Positions 1 to 14,837 of a DNA stretch of 64,000 nt are shown one piece after another. Source of the DNA: Tetradesmus obliquus (lineage: Eukaryota > Chlorophyta > Chlorophyceae > Sphaeropleales > Scenedesmaceae); the NCBI GenBank assembly GCA_030272155.1, contig CP126192.1:3816501-3880500 (forward strand). The letters are read 5' to 3'. The stretch's first letter is position 1. Each line of letters begins with the position of its first letter. The notes beneath the pieces were generated by a model. That model saw only the letters and a program-made list of their open reading frames with translations. It had not been told where the DNA came from and did no database searches. The position numbers were made by a program, and so were the translations under genes.

Positions 1-449
1 ATCTGTGACAGTGGCCACCAGCACAGCGATCTTGTCCTCCTGCAGCAACCAAAACGTCGTTCAGCTTTCAAACCATCGTTTCAGCTGTCCTGCTGCGTGA
101 GTGAGCGCGTGTCCTTACCTTGCCGGCCATGAACTGGGCAAGCTTGGACAGTGACAGAGGAGGCCTGTTTGTCTTGGACATAAACAGCCTCTTCAGCACC
201 ACCTGGTTAAAGTTGCTGTCGGTACGCCTCACCAGGAAGCGGTAAAGCTGCAGCAGCATGTACATGAGCAAGTTAGTGAGGGCTGGATGGCAGCAAGCAG
301 CAGCAGCACACCATCAGCAGACAAGCAGCATGGCCCGTTTCTGTGCATAAACACACCTTCACCAGCAGCTTCAGGTACACATTGTCGCTCTTGGGCGCGG
401 TCCTGGCCGTCTTCTTGTTCCGGCCACCGGCGATCAAATCGATACCCAT
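1..449 (-). CDS. RPL18: 60S ribosomal protein eL18, 5' part (runs off left edge)
   Basis: Structural protein of the cytosolic large ribosomal subunit. Three exons can be joined on the minus strand: 449-357 (start codon 447-449, protein begins [13 protein letters not shown]), 247-119 (includes [13 protein letters not shown] and [16 protein letters not shown]) and 39-1 ([13 protein letters not shown]), which is cut by the window edge. Both introns are GT-AG and phase 0: exon 1 has 31 codons, exon 2 has 43, and exon 3 shows the first 13 in the window. The order and wording match the conserved N-terminal half of eL18; the C-terminal half lies outside the window. The start is fixed by the conserved MGID beginning and by the lack of any other in-frame methionine nearby. 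The gene lies downstream of CEP19 on the same strand. Confidence 0.95.
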
Positions 450-1441
450 GGTGGCTCTCTTGATTTCTCCTCAGAAACCACACCACGGTGAAAGAGGGAG
501 AGCTGGAGGGAGCGTGTTGCTTTTGCAGCACAGAAGCCGCCGGACCCTCAACCCCAGGACCCTCAACCAGGGATGGTGCGAGGCGTCGTCAATGCTGCGT
601 TGGTTCGTGAGCTACATGTTGTCGTGGCTTGATCTTGGCTGAAAGATTCGTTTGCAGCGTTGCTGTGACCATTCTTTCTGTATTGCTGTCCCTCCCAACG
701 TCTAGGCATTCCCCGCGCGCAGAGGCTGCTGACTCCTTGGTGAACTGGTCATAGATGAGTTGCTAATAAGAGCTTTTGGCCCTGTCGGTGCCATGGGAGA
801 GCTGCAACAGCGCTGCCGCTGTGCTGTTGCTGCTACAGGTACTGCAGGCTGCAACACCAGTATCTGGTACACAACTAGTTTGCAAGCAGGCACTGTAGTC
901 GGCACACTGCCAAGATAGCTGTCAGAACGGCTAGTCACTAAGGTGAGTGCGATGCTGTCAGCGTTGTGGGTGAGAGGCAGTCATACATCTGGCAAGATTG
1001 CGTGTCGTCCCGCTGACTGTGACAGCTTCACAATGGGCATGGCAGCCTGCCCAATTAGTCTGGTGGTGACTGAAGAAGGTGCCTGGGAGCCAGCTGGTAG
1101 TGTGTGCATCTGACAAACTAGAATTGCATTAGAACAATGTTCTCAGCTGGCTGTTGCGGGTAAGTCCTATGGGTGCTTGGTGTTGAGCCTGTCACGTACG
1201 TGCAAGGCATGCACACCGTGGCGTGGTTGGGCTCGCATGGGGCTGGCTGATGCCACGCGCTGCGCTATAGGGTCCAACACTCCACCACCACGGCCACAGC
1301 CATTGCAGTGCTTGCGCTGCAGTGGCACTCGCTGCAGTTCGCGCTGGTAGCCTGGCTGCTGCATCCTGCCTACCAGTATCCTGCAAGCCGTTGCCTTGAA
1401 GCAGCTGCTACTGTCATGCAGCTGCTGCTTGCGGCTGACCC
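450..1441. other. Intergenic region between eL18 and CEP19
   Basis: About 1 kb containing the 5' flank of the eL18 gene and the 3' flank of CEP19, both transcribed leftward. I see no conserved coding block, RNA gene or clear repeat. Open frames here are short and not family-like. Confidence 0.6.
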
Positions 1442-3315
1442 TCACTCTTCATCGTCCCAATCATTGCCGCCCTGCACTGGAGCGAAGTCAGCCTGCAGGC
1501 AGCACACCACGCAAGCGTGCTGTAAGCATCATGCAGGCGTCGTAGCAACTGAGTGGCATACGGAGTAGAAGGGGCTATAGATTCTCGGCTTGGCAGCACT
1601 GCCTTGGCCAGTGCGCGTGTGGTGCACGTGTGGTGCGGCAGGCAGCCAAACCATTGTCTCACCTGAGCTACAGTGCACTTGCTACGCAGCAACCCAGGGG
1701 CACTTTTTCTGGCTCCCTTCCTTGCATTCATGCATGCCTGGTGTTGTGCCAGGCTTTGCCTGATTGCCAGCCTCACCTGCTTGTCGTAGATGTAGCCAGC
1801 GTCACCTGGCTTCAGCAGGTTCTGCCGGAATGCAGCGTTCATCTGGGCCTGCAGCAGCAACAGTTGAGACAAGTCTCGGCAAGACTACTGCTAGCAGGCT
1901 GCGAGCGCTACTAGCTGCTCGAGTGCGACTGGCTGCAACCATAGATAGCTACTGCTAGTTGGTAGTACCTGTCGCGGCATATGGCAAACCAGGGAGCACA
2001 CTTCTGCAAATATTGTGCTGCTGGTCACAGAGAGTTTGCATATAGCATGAAAGCATGGAAGTATCCTCAGCACGTTTCAGTCGAGAAGCGCGTCGAAAGC
2101 ATTCATGATATCGCGACGTGAACTGGACGAAGCGTGCTGGAAGAACTGCACGCAGGCTGCTGCCACACCTGCACTGCTGCCATCGGCCAGCAGTGCCATG
2201 GCAGTGCACATGGCGACAGGCTGCTGCTGCTGCACAATGGAGTATTACTTCAGGGTACAGCGTATGCCTGTATCCAGATTGCCTAAGCAGGTTGTTTCTG
2301 CAGAATGGAGGGCCCAGGGCGGTGCTACGCTGCTAACCGGCTGGCAAAAGTATGTACACAGCCTTTTGTGCAAATTTGGTGTCAATGTTGCAGTTGCGTC
2401 CGGGTCGGCTAAGGAGTGCAAGAATCACATCAGGCGGCAGGTGGCATCCATCTACGCTGATGTGGCGGCTGATGCTGCCAGCAAGAAATCGACTTTTGGT
2501 ACTTACGTCACTCACGTGCATAAAACTCATGTTGATTCTATGCATTTCAAGGCACCTAGGCCATTTTTGTGTTCAGGTTGTCCTTCACATGGTATCGAGC
2601 TCCTGATGCGAGTTCGTCTGCGCTGCTTGTGTGTGCATGCACGTACAAGCAAATATGGTGGCCGTCGGGCCAATCCTACCACTGTCCGTCCTGCATGCGG
2701 TTCTGCTACTGAGACTTTGTCCCACTTTGTTTTGGAGTGCCCTGATACCGCTGATTTGAGGGAATCTATGTACGCGGAGCTGCGAAGGCTGCCAGGTTGC
2801 GCTGAAAAACTGCGCACTTTATTGGCCATGACTGACCCCTCTGCCATGGTGTTGCGTTTTGTTTCTGACGATGTTTGGGGTGGATCTGGTGTTTGCAGGT
2901 TGGCTGCTCGGCTGATTGCTGACTACCTTGTTCTTGCCTGGAATCACAGGAATGTCTGCAAGCGGGTTAATGAAATAGTGCTCCTTCCCCTTCCCCCTTC
3001 GCCTGTTCATTCAGCCGCTCCTGTGGGGCGCAGGGCCGATGGCGACGTTGCTATGGCTTAAATGGTAACATGATGATGATGATGAGGCTGCTGCTGCTGC
3101 TGCAACTACTAATGTAGTGCACTGCGGCAGCTGCTACACAGCGCCGAAAACTTCTCTGAGTCTCACCTTTGCCAGGCGCAGCTCATAGTCGCCGACCTTG
3201 TTGAGGTCCACCTCGCAGCCATCAGCCGTCACAAAGTCAGGCTCAAGCACCAGGCAGCCGCCATCATCATCGTCATCAGCCTCATCATCCTCGCCGCAAC
3301 TGTCATGTACCGCTG

Positions 3316-3358
<43 letters not shown>

Positions 3359-3710
3359 ATGTGGTGGTGGGTTGACGCTGGCTGCTGGTTCTGCTGCGGC
3401 TGCTGCTGGTGTGGGCGCTGCTGGTGCAGGCTGTGCATCTGCACAAGGTGGGCTGGCAGCACCACTGCTGGCGCCACTGGCTGCTCGAGTGCTGCTGGTG
3501 TGCTGCTGTTCACTGCAGTTTAGGCATGTTTCTACTCTGCTGGTGCTGGCGTCATGCTGTTGCTGCTGCTGCTGCTGTTGCTGTTGCTGCTGATGCTGCT
3601 GCTGTTGCTGGCTGGCTGTCTGCAGTGTTGTCACACTGCTGACAGCACTTCCGTCCAGCCGTGAGTCCATGCTGTGCTTGGTGGCTGAGTCAGCACCAGC
3701 CAAGCCTGCG

Positions 3711-3766
<56 letters not shown>

Positions 3767-4723
3767 CTGTTGCTGATGGTTGAGGGGTGTTGTACTATTG
3801 CATTGTGTGACACATTGCTGCTGTTCCTGGCTGCAGCTGGTGCCTGACTCTGAGCAGCTGGCAGTGCACGCATGCTGCTCTGCTGACACTGCTGGCTGTT
3901 GTTGTCCGCTGACAGTGCTTGCTGCAGGCAGCTGCTGCTGCTGGTGGCGGTCATGGCAGCTGCGGCTGCAGTTGAGTGCTCGGGCGGAAACACATGTTGC
4001 TGCGGCTGCTTCAGGATCCCCAACAGTGCTGCATGTAGCCGCCTGGCCATTGCCACTGCTGCTGCTCCTGCGCCTGCCACTGCCAGAGCGCCCTAGGTCT
4101 GGTCTCCGACAAGAGTGGTTGATGAGCTGCTGCAGGAGCTGAGTGACCTGCTGAGTGTTGACTGTGCTGAGATCTAGCCCACGAGGAAAGCCTTTGATGA
4201 CCTGCAGCAACAGCAGTAACAGCAGCCATTTGGGCAGAGCTGTGAGCACTGGATGCTGATGCTTCATGCTTGCACAGTGGTGAACAGCAGTGCGCCGGGG
4301 GACTTTTGCTGCTTTGATTCATCTTATGACCCAATGTTTGCGTGCTAGTGCAGATCTACATGTGAGTAGGGTACGCTGCAGGTGTACGCACCTTGCGTGT
4401 CAGGTACTCTGGGTCTGTAGCCTGTGAGATGTTGGACAACTTCACCTGCAGCATTAGCACAATGTCAGTCCTTGCATTCAATGCAGTGTTACTTGTACGC
4501 TGTATGACATTGTCGCCATATCCAAAACCACACTGGTATGACATGCACAGCAGCTGTACAGCACAGTGCTGTTCTGCTGTGGAGCTGTAGCTGCTGCAGT
4601 TGTTGTATGCCTCACCGCTCGCACTCGTACATGTCGCTGTGCGTCTAAGTACTCAAGAAACAGAGTTGGTGGGGAGTATTTCACCGCTAATCTGCTGGCC
4701 TTGTATGCAGCAATCTCATACAT
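1442..4723 (-). CDS. CEP19: CEP19-like centrosomal/ciliary protein
   Basis: Homologue of CEP19, the basal-body protein that in animals recruits RABL2 to start intraflagellar transport. Exons (minus strand): 4723-4616, 4445-4392, 4201-3167, 1848-1777 and 1492-1442 (stop). All junctions are phase 0, giving about 439 residues. Family landmarks in order: an N-terminal block containing KYSPPTLFLEYLD; the block VKLSNISQATDPEYL; a C-terminal block EVDLNKVGDYELRLAK then AQMNAAFRQNLLKPGD and AGYIYDKQ; and an acidic tail ending in NDWDDEE. Animal CEP19 is about 165 residues. The excess is one large central exon rich in Gln and Ser (long CAG runs near 3710-3765 and 3560-3605), which may contain an unrecognised intron. 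The fourth intron (3166-1849) holds a LINE remnant on the opposite strand. The start codon follows the family's usual distance before the SPPTL block. Confidence 0.85.
2025..2076 (+). repeat. Dispersed 52-bp repeat, copy 1
   Basis: Matches 24002-24053 in the same orientation with about three mismatches; 2039-2076 is identical to 24016-24053. This copy lies in a CEP19 intron immediately upstream of the LINE coding frame. On the minus strand both copies read RAEDTSMLSCYM in one frame, so it may be a fragment of a transposon coding region. No other copy was seen in the window. Confidence 0.75.
2105..3085 (+). mobile_element. 5'-truncated non-LTR retrotransposon (LINE) 3' end
   Basis: A 318-codon open frame (2105-3061) encodes the C-terminal part of a LINE ORF2-type protein. 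It contains a spacing such as RVQRMPVSRLPKQ and then the zinc-knuckle-like motif PACGSATETLSHFVLECP near residues 198-215, which follows the reverse transcriptase in many plant and algal LINEs. No reverse-transcriptase catalytic core is present, so the copy is truncated at the 5' end. Just after the TAA there is a short 3' untranslated stretch ending in a (GAT)n microsatellite (about 3071-3085), the usual kind of tail for such elements. It lies in the fourth intron of CEP19, antisense to that gene. The frame is still open, which argues for a fairly recent insertion. The exact left boundary is not determined. Confidence 0.75.
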
Positions 4724-7110
4724 TCGTCTTTTTCGAAGTACACGCTTTCAGACACGGAAGGCATCAAGCCAATTGCAACTACAACTCATTGAACGTTTTT
4801 TGCAGCCGTTTCTGGTGTCTATAGTCAGAATGCTGCATGCCGAGAAACCCTAACACCAAGCCACGTGGCCATGACGACTGCAGTCACCATGGACTGCAGT
4901 GACTTCCTGCAGGTGATGGCATGTTACTGACCAACCCCGCCAGCTATCAAAACGCCATCTGGCTTTATGGGTAATTGAGTAACTCGTTTGGCCGATTCAC
5001 AGCACGCCAGACGTTGCAGGGGCAGCGGCTGTGTGTCAACAGCAGCGGCTGTGTGTCACAGTGCAGGCTGCTGGCAGGACACAATTGTTGGCAGGGACGG
5101 CACATATAAAGAAAGTTGCCGTCACACGCCAGTTGCTTGCTGCACTTGGCACGGCTCGCGTCTCAGACACAGTAAGCAGTGCAGATTCTACATGCACGGG
5201 TTACCACCTGTAGCAGTCAATTTGGTTGGTTACCACCTGAGTGTGCCTTCATGCTGCGCAACCCAAAAGCATGGCTGTAGACAGCAGCAGCCTTCAAGGC
5301 CGCCCCCTGGCCATGCTTGCTGCAGCATAACGCTACACGCCAAGCTGTACAATGACAGTTTCAGGCATGGTAAGTGCTGTGCAGCCCCATATGCAGCTTT
5401 GGCTGGACGCTGCCAGTGCACAGTGCGGGTGCCATTTGAAGCCTGGCCGTGTGCTGGCAACTTGCCGCACATGGCCAGCACCGCTGCAACCCATGCATGT
5501 GCTGGAAATATGTCCAGATTCAGGCACGCTGCGGCCTCAACACAACCAAGACCAGCGCAGGCCAGGCAAAATAGCAGCAGCCAAATCTCGAGCCATCTGC
5601 CACACACACAAACCCACTCGGGTGATCACACACTCCTGCTGCATGGCCAGTAGGCTGCATCCACCACCTGCCAGCACCATGCACACAAGTCAAAACCTAC
5701 TGCATGCTACCCTGCCAAGCAGCAAAGCTCCAATGCTACCTGATAGGAGCTGCTGCCCGCACAGGTGCACACAACCTCACACACTCAAGCTAAGCGATAC
5801 AGCACCGGCCCTATATAACTCTGCCATGCACCAAGCATGCACCTGCTGGTGTTGTCCGCTTCATGCTGTGACCTCACAGCCATGGCTAACAGCTAACAGC
5901 TAGTCAGCGGCTGCAAAACCACAGGCACATGCAGCCTGCACCCAGCACATGCTGTTATGATTCTTCCACCCTCGCATGCAGCACACAAATTGGCCTCTGA
6001 TGTCCAGGAAAGCAGGCTTGGCGACACGCGCTGAGCATTGTAGCTGTTACGGAAAAAATTAAAAACGCCAGGCAGGTCGCCATCCAGGCAGTCAATCGCG
6101 GAACTGCCCGGACAAGCAAGCCACTCTGACTCAGCACACATACACAGATGTAACACACACGTGCGGAGCAGGATGAGGCACACACGCAGCCTCAACTTCC
6201 TGCAGCCGCGCTCAATCGCGCAGACATACGCCAGTCGGGTTGCAGCTCAAAACTCAGAAAGGCAAGATCCTGGGCAAGAAGCAACACCAACACACATAAA
6301 CAGCGGCCCCAAATGACCCAGAGACCCTCGCCACAGCAGACTGCTGCAAACCACCCCACCATACGCCATTCTGACTGCACGGATCCGACACATGCTTACA
6401 GGGGAGCTGCCAAGGCCACAGGCGCAGCGGCTAGCTACAGGCGAGTAGCAGCCCCACACCTGGCAACCCTGGTCAGATGCACCCTAGGCATCTAACTATG
6501 CCATGCAAAGAAAGAGAGACTCTCAGAGGCTAAAGCAGCAACAGCCACAATGCCCTGCTACTGCTCAGCAGAACACATGCGCAGAACAAACCAGCACCCA
6601 ACACACTGCAGCACAGGCTTACCCAGCACCACAATGCATACACAGGCTGCAGAGAATAGCGCAACTATGGATGATGCATGTGTTGCTAATGTCTGCTCTA
6701 CTCTCCAGTATGGTTCTTCTGTCAGCATGTAGCTCTCCTAGCCCCTTCCTCATGCTTGCTCATGTGCATCCGCGCCTAACACAGCGGCTGACGTCACATG
6801 CACACAAGCTATATGCATATTACCATTGCGATGCTAGCGCACCTGCACACCACTGCAGACACGGCAATGGCACGCAACAGAACACACCCAGCCGGCGGCA
6901 GCACAGCACGAGCACAGCTGCAATGCAGGTCCAGCGATCAACTGTGCAGCAGTGCTTCCGCTGTTGCCGCAGTACTTGTACGGCTAGCAGCACCCTGCCG
7001 CTGCCGCTGCTGCTGCAGCTGCACCTGACCTTCCGCCTTACTTCTGCTGCCGCTGCCGCTGGAACATGCGTAATGCACACGCCGGCCTATCCACCAGCTA
7101 CCACGTCGCA
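4724..7110. other. Intergenic region, CEP19 to GGPP synthase
   Basis: About 2.4 kb holding the CEP19 5' flank and the GGPP synthase 3' flank (both genes on the minus strand). Open frames of up to 221 codons occur, but none resembles a known family and all are rich in His, Cys and Ala as expected of shadow frames. A short tandem duplication lies near 5022-5060, and TATA-like AT stretches near 5103 and 5812 have no gene to attach to. Confidence 0.5.
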
Positions 7111-9721
<2,611 letters not shown>

Positions 9722-10518
9722 CTGCAGCAGCACAGCCAACATGCATGTCAGCTCAATTATGCAGCAGACCAGGCGGCACACACATGAGCAGCAGTCCAAC
9801 ATGCATCTGGGCAGCGAGTTGCGCAAGAGCAACGTCATCAATGTCGACCTTAATCCCATGGAAATGCACCGGAATATCCCAGCTGCCAATGCATTCACCT
9901 GTGAGCGCCTAGATAGCGAGGCCACAGCAGGTCCATGCCTGGCAATGACAGGGCGTCGTCAGCTTGCAGCAAAATCCCTTACATGGTCCTCAATTATCTT
10001 AGCAATTGATGTTTACCTGCTGCTCTGCCTGGCACTCAAACACCGCAGGTTGCTTGGTTGCCTGAGGAGCATGGTTGCTGCTCGCCGTCTGCTGCGTTAT
10101 CGATTTTCTAAGTTAACCCAGCGATCTGATGTTGGCTTCAGGATCTCAGCTGGTAACGCCTGTAGACGCCGAACAGCAATCACGCAGCAGAGCTTCAAGC
10201 CCGCTGGGCACTTTCTTAGGCAAAACCAAAGAATCAAAGTGCAGATTGACCGCAGCGTCGAGAGTTCTCGTTAATGTGTGCAGCGCTGGGTTCATGTTTT
10301 TCTCTGCGAATAAGCTGGCTACCCGTCATGTTCTGGGCTACAGTCAAAAATTATCAGATTGGTCGTTTATTCGCATGGTTTGTTTCTGAAATGAATTCTT
10401 GTTTCACGTGCAAGGTCGCCAACCGTTGCAGGAGTCAACTCTGGACAGCACCCTCCCTGCCAGCCCCTTGACTCGCTCGTGCGAAGGCCCGAACAATCCT
10501 GTTACAGCGCCAGAACTC
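9722..10518. other. GGPP synthase 5' region and amidase 3' flank
   Basis: Contains the unresolved 5' coding part of GGPP synthase (an in-frame open stretch to 9925) and the 3' flank of the amidase gene. A minus-strand methionine at 10070-10072 begins a short Arg/Ser-rich, transit-like peptide ending at a GTAAAC donor, but its phase does not fit the GGPPS exon at 9721, so I do not join it. Confidence 0.4.
10502..10506 (-). terminator. TGTAA polyadenylation-type signal of the amidase gene
   Basis: The minus strand reads TGTAA 12 bases after the amidase stop codon (10519-10521). TGTAA is the usual polyadenylation signal of chlorophycean genes. It could be coincidental, being only five bases. 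Confidence 0.4.
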
Positions 10519-13500
10519 CTATACTTGCAGCAAGTTTGGGTCTCTGGGAACTGCGGACACATAGCTATGGGCACGCTCAAATGCTGCTGCTGCTGCCAGC
10601 ACAGCTGCATCACCACCAGGCGGCCCCACCAGCTGCAGCCCCACTGGCAGACCTGCACACATTCAGCAGCAGCAGCAACATCAACAACAAGCTTTTCATA
10701 GCTGTCATGGATGTATGGGCATGATGCAGGCTTGCCTGCAATGTCTGGTGGCTCAACAAGATCTGCTGACCTAGCGGCGGGACATGCACGAGTTGAGTTG
10801 CAGCACTGCAGGCAACTGGGCATGTCTGCGTGGCTGGCACACAAGTATGCAGCTGTACATGATGGCAACGCTTCAGCGTCATGAGTGCTCGAGCCACTAA
10901 CTGCAGCATTGCTGCATCGCACCTGCATGCCTGCCAGAGTGTAGCTGCAGCTGCATTGCTGCCTGCCAGTGGCACTGCCAAAGCAGCTGCAGAGGAACAC
11001 AGCCAGTCTTGCAGGGATGACGCATCATTACAGCGGCATATCAAGTTCGGGTACCAGTCTCACCTGACTTGGTGGTGCCGCAAGGAATTGAGATTGCTGG
11101 CAGCCGCAGCACGCTGATCGCGGAGCAGGTGCGCATCCAGTCCACGTAGTTCGGGAACTGGCGCCCCTCAAACTCGCGCGGCCAGCTGCAGCGCAGCAGC
11201 AGCAGCATGCACGTTATTTCTGCCTGGCCGTGCATGGCACCTCAGGGCACGCAGCTGGCTGCTGCACTTCATGCAAGTGCAGCCGCACACCTGCACCAAA
11301 CTAAATGTGCTGTGCGGCTTAGTCGCAGTGCAACTGACTTGAACTCAGCACTGAACATGCGCACAGCAAGCATCAGGCATGCTTTCACTGCTTCTTCTCC
11401 ATCGATGCAAGCTGCCTGTGCTAGCACTGCTAGCACGTGGCACGTCCCGTGCGCTACTTTTGCAACAACAGGCATCCATCACAAACTCACGTGATTGTTG
11501 CGTCAAAGGGTGGCAGCATCACTGTGGGGCACAGCAGCAGCTGATGGCTGCTGAAGAAGGCCTTTGCTGCTGCCAGCAGCTTGCCGTGTGCAGACACGGC
11601 CCAGTCGATCTGGCAGCAGGGCAGGCAGCGGTCAGTTTGGGGACACAACGATTGACCAAGGCAGATGAGTCAGCAGGCAGTGAGGACTGCGAGAGGTGGG
11701 CCGATGTTGTGCAGATACAGGGGTCATACTGCAGGGCCGCTGTTGCATGCACATGGTCGAGTTGATTGATTGCAGGCGTGCTATAATTGCAAGTGTAGAA
11801 CGTCAGCTAGCCAAGCTAAGTCATTTGAAAGACGTTTTGACCGCTTTGCAGGAGCAAAACATGCGCCTGGCTGCCTTTGCTTGCTCTCCTCTTCTAGGGG
11901 CTGCCAAGTCCACGCATGCATGGATGGTGCTGTGTGCCACATAGCCTGCCACCTCAGGGCTGCACCCCCGCTGTGCATCGCACCTGCTGCTGCGTCATGT
12001 CGCGTGCTGTTTCCAGCTGCCACAGCAGCTCTGGCTTGATGGCCGCCACCACTGCAGGGTCGTCCAGCAGGTGTGGCGCATTGCGCTTGAAGTGGTGCGC
12101 CCGCAGCCGCTGCACAGAGTGAGCCCCACATACATCGCGCATCATGAGCATGACATTGGCCGTGTGTGTACTTCGGACGTATGCGAGGTGGATTTTACAT
12201 GTGGTAACAAACATGTGCTTGTAGCGGCCTGGTGCTTGTAGCGGCCATCGACCACAGCAGCTGGGCGGCAAAAGCAGGAGCATGCATGCCATGCAGCATC
12301 GTCCACTTGTTTCCAGCAGCAACCCCTTGTGTGCTGCACCATCGCCAGCACTCAGTCAGCTGTGCCGTGCGGCACCAGCAATGCAATCAAAGGGGGGGTT
12401 CTCCTAGTCCAGCATTGCTGTGGGTACGTCATTGTGCATTTCCTGCATAACCTCGTCCTCATACAACCAAGTCAATGCTGCTCACCTCGAACACCTGGGG
12501 TGCATCGCTGAGGTCAGGGCAGGCCTCCACCAGCTCTGACCCCTGGCTGGCCCACCAGCCTGCTGCTGCCCTGTTTTGCAGTGTGTGTAATGGTGTTCAG
12601 CAAACCACAATACAGTCGGCAGGTGCTTAGCAGGCCTGGTGACACCGCCACATGCTTAGGGCGCAGCTGCTACTAGCTGGTATTACCGGTCACACCTCGG
12701 CATCCTGTTCCTGGCTGTGACAATAGCGTTGCAGGGGATTTGTTGGTGCTGACATGCTGCGCAGGTGCCCTAGCGGGACTTCACGCAGGCACGCTGCCTC
12801 TCTCTGTCCCAAAAAATGAACACATAGTATGCACGTGCTGCACTTGAAGCACAGAAAGCTCCGCTGCCGCGGCAGCACCAGCTGCCAAGCGAGGCATGCA
12901 GCTGCATGCAGAGCATGCCCTGGAGCACCCACCTGCACAGAGCCGCCACCTCCTGGCATATTGGGGACACCCCCAGGTCGGGGCTGAATGCCACGCGCTG
13001 CGGCTGCTGCATGGCACCAGGAGCAACAGCTGCAGAAAAAGGCTGCTGCGGTGCCGGCAGCGACCTGCACAGCAAGCGTGCACGCGAATGCAGAGCAGCA
13101 AGCGTTGAGTAACGCAGTGCATACCTGGCCGCAGCGCATGCAACCTTGCGCCATGTTGCATGCCACACGCAGGCAGGCAGGCTGGCAGGGCATGCAGCAG
13201 TCTGCAGCTCCCAAGCAACACAGCAGTGTACAGCAGCTTCGCTAGCCCATCCACCCACCCACCCACCCACCCACGGTTTGCACTCACAGCAGGTCAGCTC
13301 TCCCCCACCCCACCCCCCATCTGAGGGGAATGGGACTTTGGTCGGCCAACCTCCCCTCCCCCCCTGCCCCCCTCCCCCTCCTCCCTGAAAACAGTCACAC
13401 TCACAGCTGGTCTCCTTCATGCGTGCCTGCCAGCGCATCAAGGCCCAGCGCCAGGTCAGCGACAAGCCCCCCCACTTCCTTCCCCCCCCCCCACTTCCTT

Positions 13501-14803
13501 CCCCCGCCCACTGACTGTTGGCAGCCTCAAACACAAAGTCATACTCACAGCTGGTCCCCTTCATGCGTCCCCGCCAGCGCATCCAGGCCCAGCGCCAGGT
13601 CAGCAGTGCTGCGTGCCAGCAGCCCCGACACGCTGCGCAGCCGCCACGCGGGACTGCTGCGTGCTGCCGCCTCGTCACCGTCAGGCCCCTCGTCCTGAGG
13701 CACGACGCCTGGCGGTGCGGAAAAGGTGCACAAAGAGTCATTTGTCAAACAAACATCAGCAGATATATCACAGCTATGTCACCATCAGGCTGCTTGTCCT
13801 GAGGCACGACGCCTCGCGTGCGGTGTTGCAGGATTGATTGCTGGGGGTGCACAGCAGCAACACGCGCCTCATGAGATTTGCTACATAGCAGCACTGTACA
13901 AGTGCTGCACACCACCCAAAGCACTACCGCAGCCAACTTGACTGGGAGACAATAGAGAGTGCAAACAGACGACAAACAGGTCACACCCACGCACCTACGC
14001 TGTTGCGCATGCCGACCACGCCGCAGTATGAGGCGGGGTTGCGCAGCGAGCCGCCAAAGTCGGTGCCGGTGGCCAGCCACACCTGCAGCAGCAGCAGCAG
14101 CAGCAGCAATCAGCGTCGCAGAATAGCATGCAGAGCACTGCGCAAAGCATTGCTCATGCTTGACACAGCCAGATGCTGCGGCTGCTGCTGAGTACATGTA
14201 CAGCGAGCGACGCATGCCGAATTGGGAAGAAACAAAGCTGGATGGGCGACTCTACAATTGCAGCAATGCTCATGCAGCTGTAGCAGCTGGCGCAGCTGAC
14301 ACCACTGCTCATGTCTGGCGCTCACTTCTGCTGCTGCTTTTGCTGCTGGAATGCTGCCGCTTGCACTGCCACGGCGCCCCTGCCTCACCTGCCCCACTGC
14401 TACTGCTGCTGCTGAGCCGCCTGATGAGCCGCCAGCGGTTTTGCTGGTGTCCCAGGGGGTGACGGTGGTGCCAAACAGCTTGTTGTAGGTCTGTGAGCCA
14501 GCACCCATCTCAGGAGTGTTGGTCTTGCCTGCAGTATGAGACAGTACAAGCAAATGTTTTGCTGGTTTGGCATGATCGTAGCTGGCGTGAGCAGCAAAAG
14601 CATGCCCATACAGTGTGTTTTGCAGCATTCAAGCAGCGCACCACCACAGTTGCAGGCATTGCAGCGCTGTACCGGCTCTTGCTGTCAATGCACGCAATCT
14701 CTGCTAACGGAGAACTTCGTCCCTGCTGCTGCTAGTTCCCAGCACATACACACACATCGGCTGCACATCTAGCAGCAGCTGCTGCTGCTCCTGCCTTCCT
14801 GCC

Positions 14804-14837
<34 letters not shown>

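Noticed and set aside
3134-4267. 377-codon minus ORF taken as a complete gene with its own methionine at 4267
   Set aside because: Its first 22 and last residues are intron read-through. Conserved CEP19 blocks lie on separate exons upstream and downstream.
10016-10072. Transit-peptide-like exon for GGPP synthase
   Set aside because: The peptide looks suitable, but its donor phase (2) does not match the phase-0 start of the exon at 9721.
12770-13741. 323-codon minus ORF across amidase exons 7-8
   Set aside because: It reads exon 7 in the wrong frame. The amidase frame with spliced exons matches the family.
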